Shown piece by piece: positions 5,003 through 7,248 of a stretch of DNA of 7,248 nt (positions within the stretch are counted from its first letter, which is position 1; every line of letters begins with the position of its first letter). Both the position numbers and the translations under genes were made by a program. The notes below the pieces were generated by a model. That model ran no database searches. It was given only the letters and a program-made list of their open reading frames with translations, and had not been told where the DNA came from. This DNA comes from a bacterium. GTDB taxonomy: Bacteria; Zixibacteria; MSB-5A5; GN15; FEB-12. Location of the stretch: NCBI GenBank assembly GCA_030612965.1, contig JAUWMW010000116.1, positions 1 through 7,248 of the forward strand. The letters are read 5' to 3'.

Positions 5003-7006
5003 ATGAACTCAGGAAGCAAGTCAGTCACCGGTCTCAGCAAGTACCTTTCGGGACCGGCATTGTATGCATTGGCAACGGTGGGAACTCTGGTGTTGTTCTT
5101 TGAACTATGGCGGCTGACCCTCCTGATTCATCAATGGAACCGCGCCGCAGATATACCGAGCCTGGTTCTCCTGAAGTCATTCCTGATCGGTATGCGCTTC
5201 GATCTGGTAATCGCCTGCTATATTGCGGTGTTCCTCTATGTTCTGTCTATCATTCCCGGCCTGGATATCTCACGCCGCCGATTCATGCGAATAATCAACC
5301 TGGGACTGCTCATTCCCCTGACGGCCGTGATTTTCTTCATGCACATGATTGACCTGGAGTTCTTTTCCTTCTTCAACGCCCGGCTCAACGGCATGGCGCT
5401 TACCTGGCAGGACACACCCGACATGATGTTGTCGATGGTGTGGGACATGTACCCGGTGGTGCGGTACCTGCTCTTACTGGTAGTGGTGGTGGGCCTGTTT
5501 ATCTGGATCATGCGCCGTTGGCAACACCTGCTGCTGATCAAGCGTAAGGCGTCTCCCATTTGGCTTAATCTGCTCTACTTACCGCTGATAGGAGTGATCC
5601 TTTTTGTCGGCGCACGGGGTCGTCTGGCCGACAAGTCACCAATCCGCACCGGCGTGGCTTACTTCAGCTCATACGACTTTGCCAACCAGTTGGCCCTCAA
5701 CCCAGCCTTTACTTTTTGGCGTGACGCTATCTACGATGCGCGCGACAAAGAGCAGTTGGAGAAAATGATGGCGACGGTCGACTGTAACAACTGCGAACAA
5801 ACAGTGCGACGGCTTTTGGGTATGCCGGACAGCCTGGTCAATCGTACCGATGAGAGAATCCGTCGTGAGGTGCGCTTTGATTCATCCAACGAAGACCCGC
5901 CCAACGTCATCGTGATCATAATGGAATCGTTCGGCAACACCAAGTTGGGTGCGCTGGACAATCGCTTCCCCTATGATCTGTCGCCATGTTTTGATTCTCT
6001 GGCGGCGGAAGGCATACTGTTCACCGATTTCTACTCAGCCGGTATGCATACTTACACCGGGGTGTTTTCCAGTCTGACCGGCTACCCGCACCAGTTCACC
6101 GAACTGATCATGAAACAGGTGCCCGGACAAACACACTTTCGTTCGCTGGCGGCAGTACTTAAGGACCATGCCTACAACACGCTCTTCTTCATGACCCACG
6201 ATCCACACTTCGACAATATGCAGGGCTTCGCCATGTCCAACGGTGTCAATCGGATGTATTCGTCGCTCGATTTCGACCCGGACGAATGGATAGGTACCTG
6301 GGGCGTGCCGGATCATATCTTGTTCGACCGTGCTGTCGAGGTGTTGCGCGAAAGCAGCCACGAGCGTTTCTTCGCCATAATGCTAACCACGTCTAATCAC
6401 GGCCCCTGGCAAGTACCGGACGTGCCTTTTGAGCGCGTTCCAGCCGGGGTCGACAAAGAAGACGAGCTAAACGCCTTCAAGTATTCCGACTGGGCGCTGG
6501 GGAGATTCGTGCGAGAGATCCAAAAAGACAGTAGTCTTGCCAATACGGTCATTCTCATCACCGCCGACAACGGCACACCGTTCGCACCCAAACTCGATCT
6601 TGATCTGACCTTCCTGCAGGTGCCGCTCTTGATTTTGGATACGGACGGACGTCTGCCGCGCGGAGCGCGAGCCGATCGGCTGGGAAGCCAACTCGATATT
6701 CCTGCAACCGTCATGGGTCTGGTGCGACTTGACTACGACAATTACAGTTTCGGTCATGATCTCCTGGACAGCAACTCGACAGCGGTTGATTTCGCCCAGT
6801 TCTCAGAATGGTACAAGGTCGGCTACATTGAAGGTGACTATTATGCCATTTATAGGCTCCGTGGCGAACCTGGTTCGTGCTATCGGCTTGATGACCTGAG
6901 TGTCGATTTGGTCCAAGCCGAACCGGAACTTGCCCAGGAGTACGTCGAGAAAGCGGCGGCTATTTTCAAGACGGCTTACATTAATATGCACCGGCCGTTG
7001 CAATAG
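5003..7006 (+). CDS. LtaS/sulfatase-family membrane enzyme (COG1368-type, alkaline phosphatase superfamily)
   Basis: This 667-residue protein probably transfers a phosphoglycerol or similar phospho-group from a lipid to an envelope polymer outside the cytoplasmic membrane; the true substrate is unknown. Five membrane segments are seen at about residues 20-42, 58-84, 98-116, 152-170 and 187-204, the LtaS topology, followed by a periplasmic domain. Active-site candidates are Glu308 (IIMESFG), nucleophile Thr350 (AGMHTYTG, then SSLTGYP), His466 (TTSNHGPWQVP), and Asp522-Asn523 (TADNGTP). Most LtaS-type enzymes have Asp-His at the last site, while Asp-Asn is typical of arylsulfatases, so activity should not be assumed. 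ATG 5003 is preferred over the in-frame TTG at 4994, which would add three residues; neither has a ribosome site. Sulfatase activity is less likely because the C/S-x-P-x-R motif is absent. Confidence 0.88.
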   Translation: MNSGSKSVTGLSKYLSGPALYALATVGTLVLFFELWRLTLLIHQWNRAADIPSLVLLKSFLIGMRFDLVIACYIAVFLYVLSIIPGLDISRRRFMRIINLGLLIPLTAVIFFMHMIDLEFFSFFNARLNGMALTWQDTPDMMLSMVWDMYPVVRYLLLLVVVVGLFIWIMRRWQHLLLIKRKASPIWLNLLYLPLIGVILFVGARGRLADKSPIRTGVAYFSSYDFANQLALNPAFTFWRDAIYDARDKEQLEKMMATVDCNNCEQTVRRLLGMPDSLVNRTDERIRREVRFDSSNEDPPNVIVIIMESFGNTKLGALDNRFPYDLSPCFDSLAAEGILFTDFYSAGMHTYTGVFSSLTGYPHQFTELIMKQVPGQTHFRSLAAVLKDHAYNTLFFMTHDPHFDNMQGFAMSNGVNRMYSSLDFDPDEWIGTWGVPDHILFDRAVEVLRESSHERFFAIMLTTSNHGPWQVPDVPFERVPAGVDKEDELNAFKYSDWALGRFVREIQKDSSLANTVILITADNGTPFAPKLDLDLTFLQVPLLILDTDGRLPRGARADRLGSQLDIPATVMGLVRLDYDNYSFGHDLLDSNSTAVDFAQFSEWYKVGYIEGDYYAIYRLRGEPGSCYRLDDLSVDLVQAEPELAQEYVEKAAAIFKTAYINMHRPLQ

Positions 7007-7062
7007 AAGCCTATCAACTCTCCCGACGCAAGAGAAGCGGGCGCCTCACAGCTTGTTTCGTG

Positions 7063-7088
7063 CGTGGTGTACGTCATCGTGCACCACG
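7063..7088. repeat. Strong hairpin after the LtaS-like gene
   Basis: CGTGGTGTAC (7063-7072) and GTGCACCACG (7079-7088) form a 10-bp stem with one G-U pair around GTCATC, 57 bases past the stop codon. No T run follows, so it may act as a 3'-end stabiliser or be another repeat rather than an intrinsic terminator. Confidence 0.45.
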
Positions 7089-7096
7089 AGGATACA

Positions 7097-7110
7097 GGGG
7101 CAGACGAGGA
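7097..7110 (-). repeat. Half-copy of module A in inverted orientation
   Basis: GGGGCAGACGAGGA is the exact reverse complement of R1 bases 928-941: one arm and the loop of module A. The other arm (CGTCTGCC) is absent and the hairpin element begins at the next base. Confidence 0.6.
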
Positions 7111-7177
7111 GAGGCTGTCCCAAAAGTGCGTGTTCCGGCAGGTCTTGTCCCGCCGGAAGCGGGATGTGACCTGCCGG
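7111..7177 (+). repeat. Hairpin element, copy 2 (GAGGCTGTCCC lead plus nested stem)
   Basis: The lead GAGGCTGTCCC is identical to that at 4597-4607 and the spacer has nearly the same length. The outer stem is CCGGCAGGTC (7135-7144) with GACCTGCCGG (7168-7177), 10 perfect pairs. The inner stem is TCCCGC (7148-7153) with GCGGGA (7159-7164). The stem sequences differ from copy 1, but the architecture is the same. Confidence 0.65.
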
Positions 7178-7248
7178 TTGATAGTCCTAGTGTGCAGCAA
7201 TGGCTTATGAGTGATCGTCGGGTCACACCCTCGACTTCGTCGAGTCCA
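7178..7248. repeat. Terminal stretch with module D-like and CTCGAC hairpins, no gene seen
   Basis: GTCGGGT at 7218-7224 starts a module D-like hairpin, pairing imperfectly with CCCTCGAC (7228-7235). CTCGAC (7230-7235) and GTCGAG (7239-7244) form a perfect 6-bp stem around TTC. The window ends four bases later, so the repeat may be incomplete. No credible coding region is seen after 7006. Confidence 0.4.

Overview
The window reads as chromosomal DNA of a free-living, GC-moderate bacterium. Two things suggest a member of candidate phylum Zixibacteria or a close relative in the FCB group: an exported papain-like protease ending in two dockerin-like repeats with the core DIADLVYLVDYMF, and intergenic spaces packed with palindromic repeats. 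This assignment is inference from protein style; no marker gene settles it.

Layout. Positions 1-849 hold the 3' part of guaA (GMP synthase, + strand), cut by the window edge. Positions 850-1564 are a non-coding island between convergent genes. It holds two ungapped 127-bp direct repeats (913-1039 and 1344-1470), an inverted CATTGCGAG-type pair, an ATTCCCGC hairpin and a likely terminator for the minus-strand operon. Positions 1565-2396 (minus strand) carry a two-gene operon: an ECF sigma factor followed, with a 20-bp overlap, by a soluble zinc-binding anti-sigma factor. A divergent spacer (2397-2720) contains a good sigma70-type promoter for the next gene. Positions 2721-4550 (+) encode a 609-aa secreted C1A cysteine protease with PKD, cohesin-like and dockerin-like parts. 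Positions 4551-5002 are a second repeat island. Positions 5003-7006 (+) encode a membrane-anchored LtaS/sulfatase-family enzyme. Positions 7007-7248 are a third repeat-bearing stretch that runs off the window.

The genes do not form one pathway. GuaA is housekeeping. The sigma/anti-sigma pair is a self-contained stress switch whose ligand spacing matches the redox sensor RsrA. The protease and the LtaS-like enzyme are separate cell-envelope or exported functions, each with its own likely promoter.

The most unusual content is in the repeats. The 127-bp repeat contains a block matching, at 27 of 29 bases, the zinc-finger-coding part of the neighbouring anti-sigma gene. A small hairpin element occurs twice, and each time it starts exactly at the loop edge of a half-copy of another palindromic repeat. 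Several hairpins share an AGGTC/GAC-type clamp around unrelated inner stems, some with compensatory base changes.
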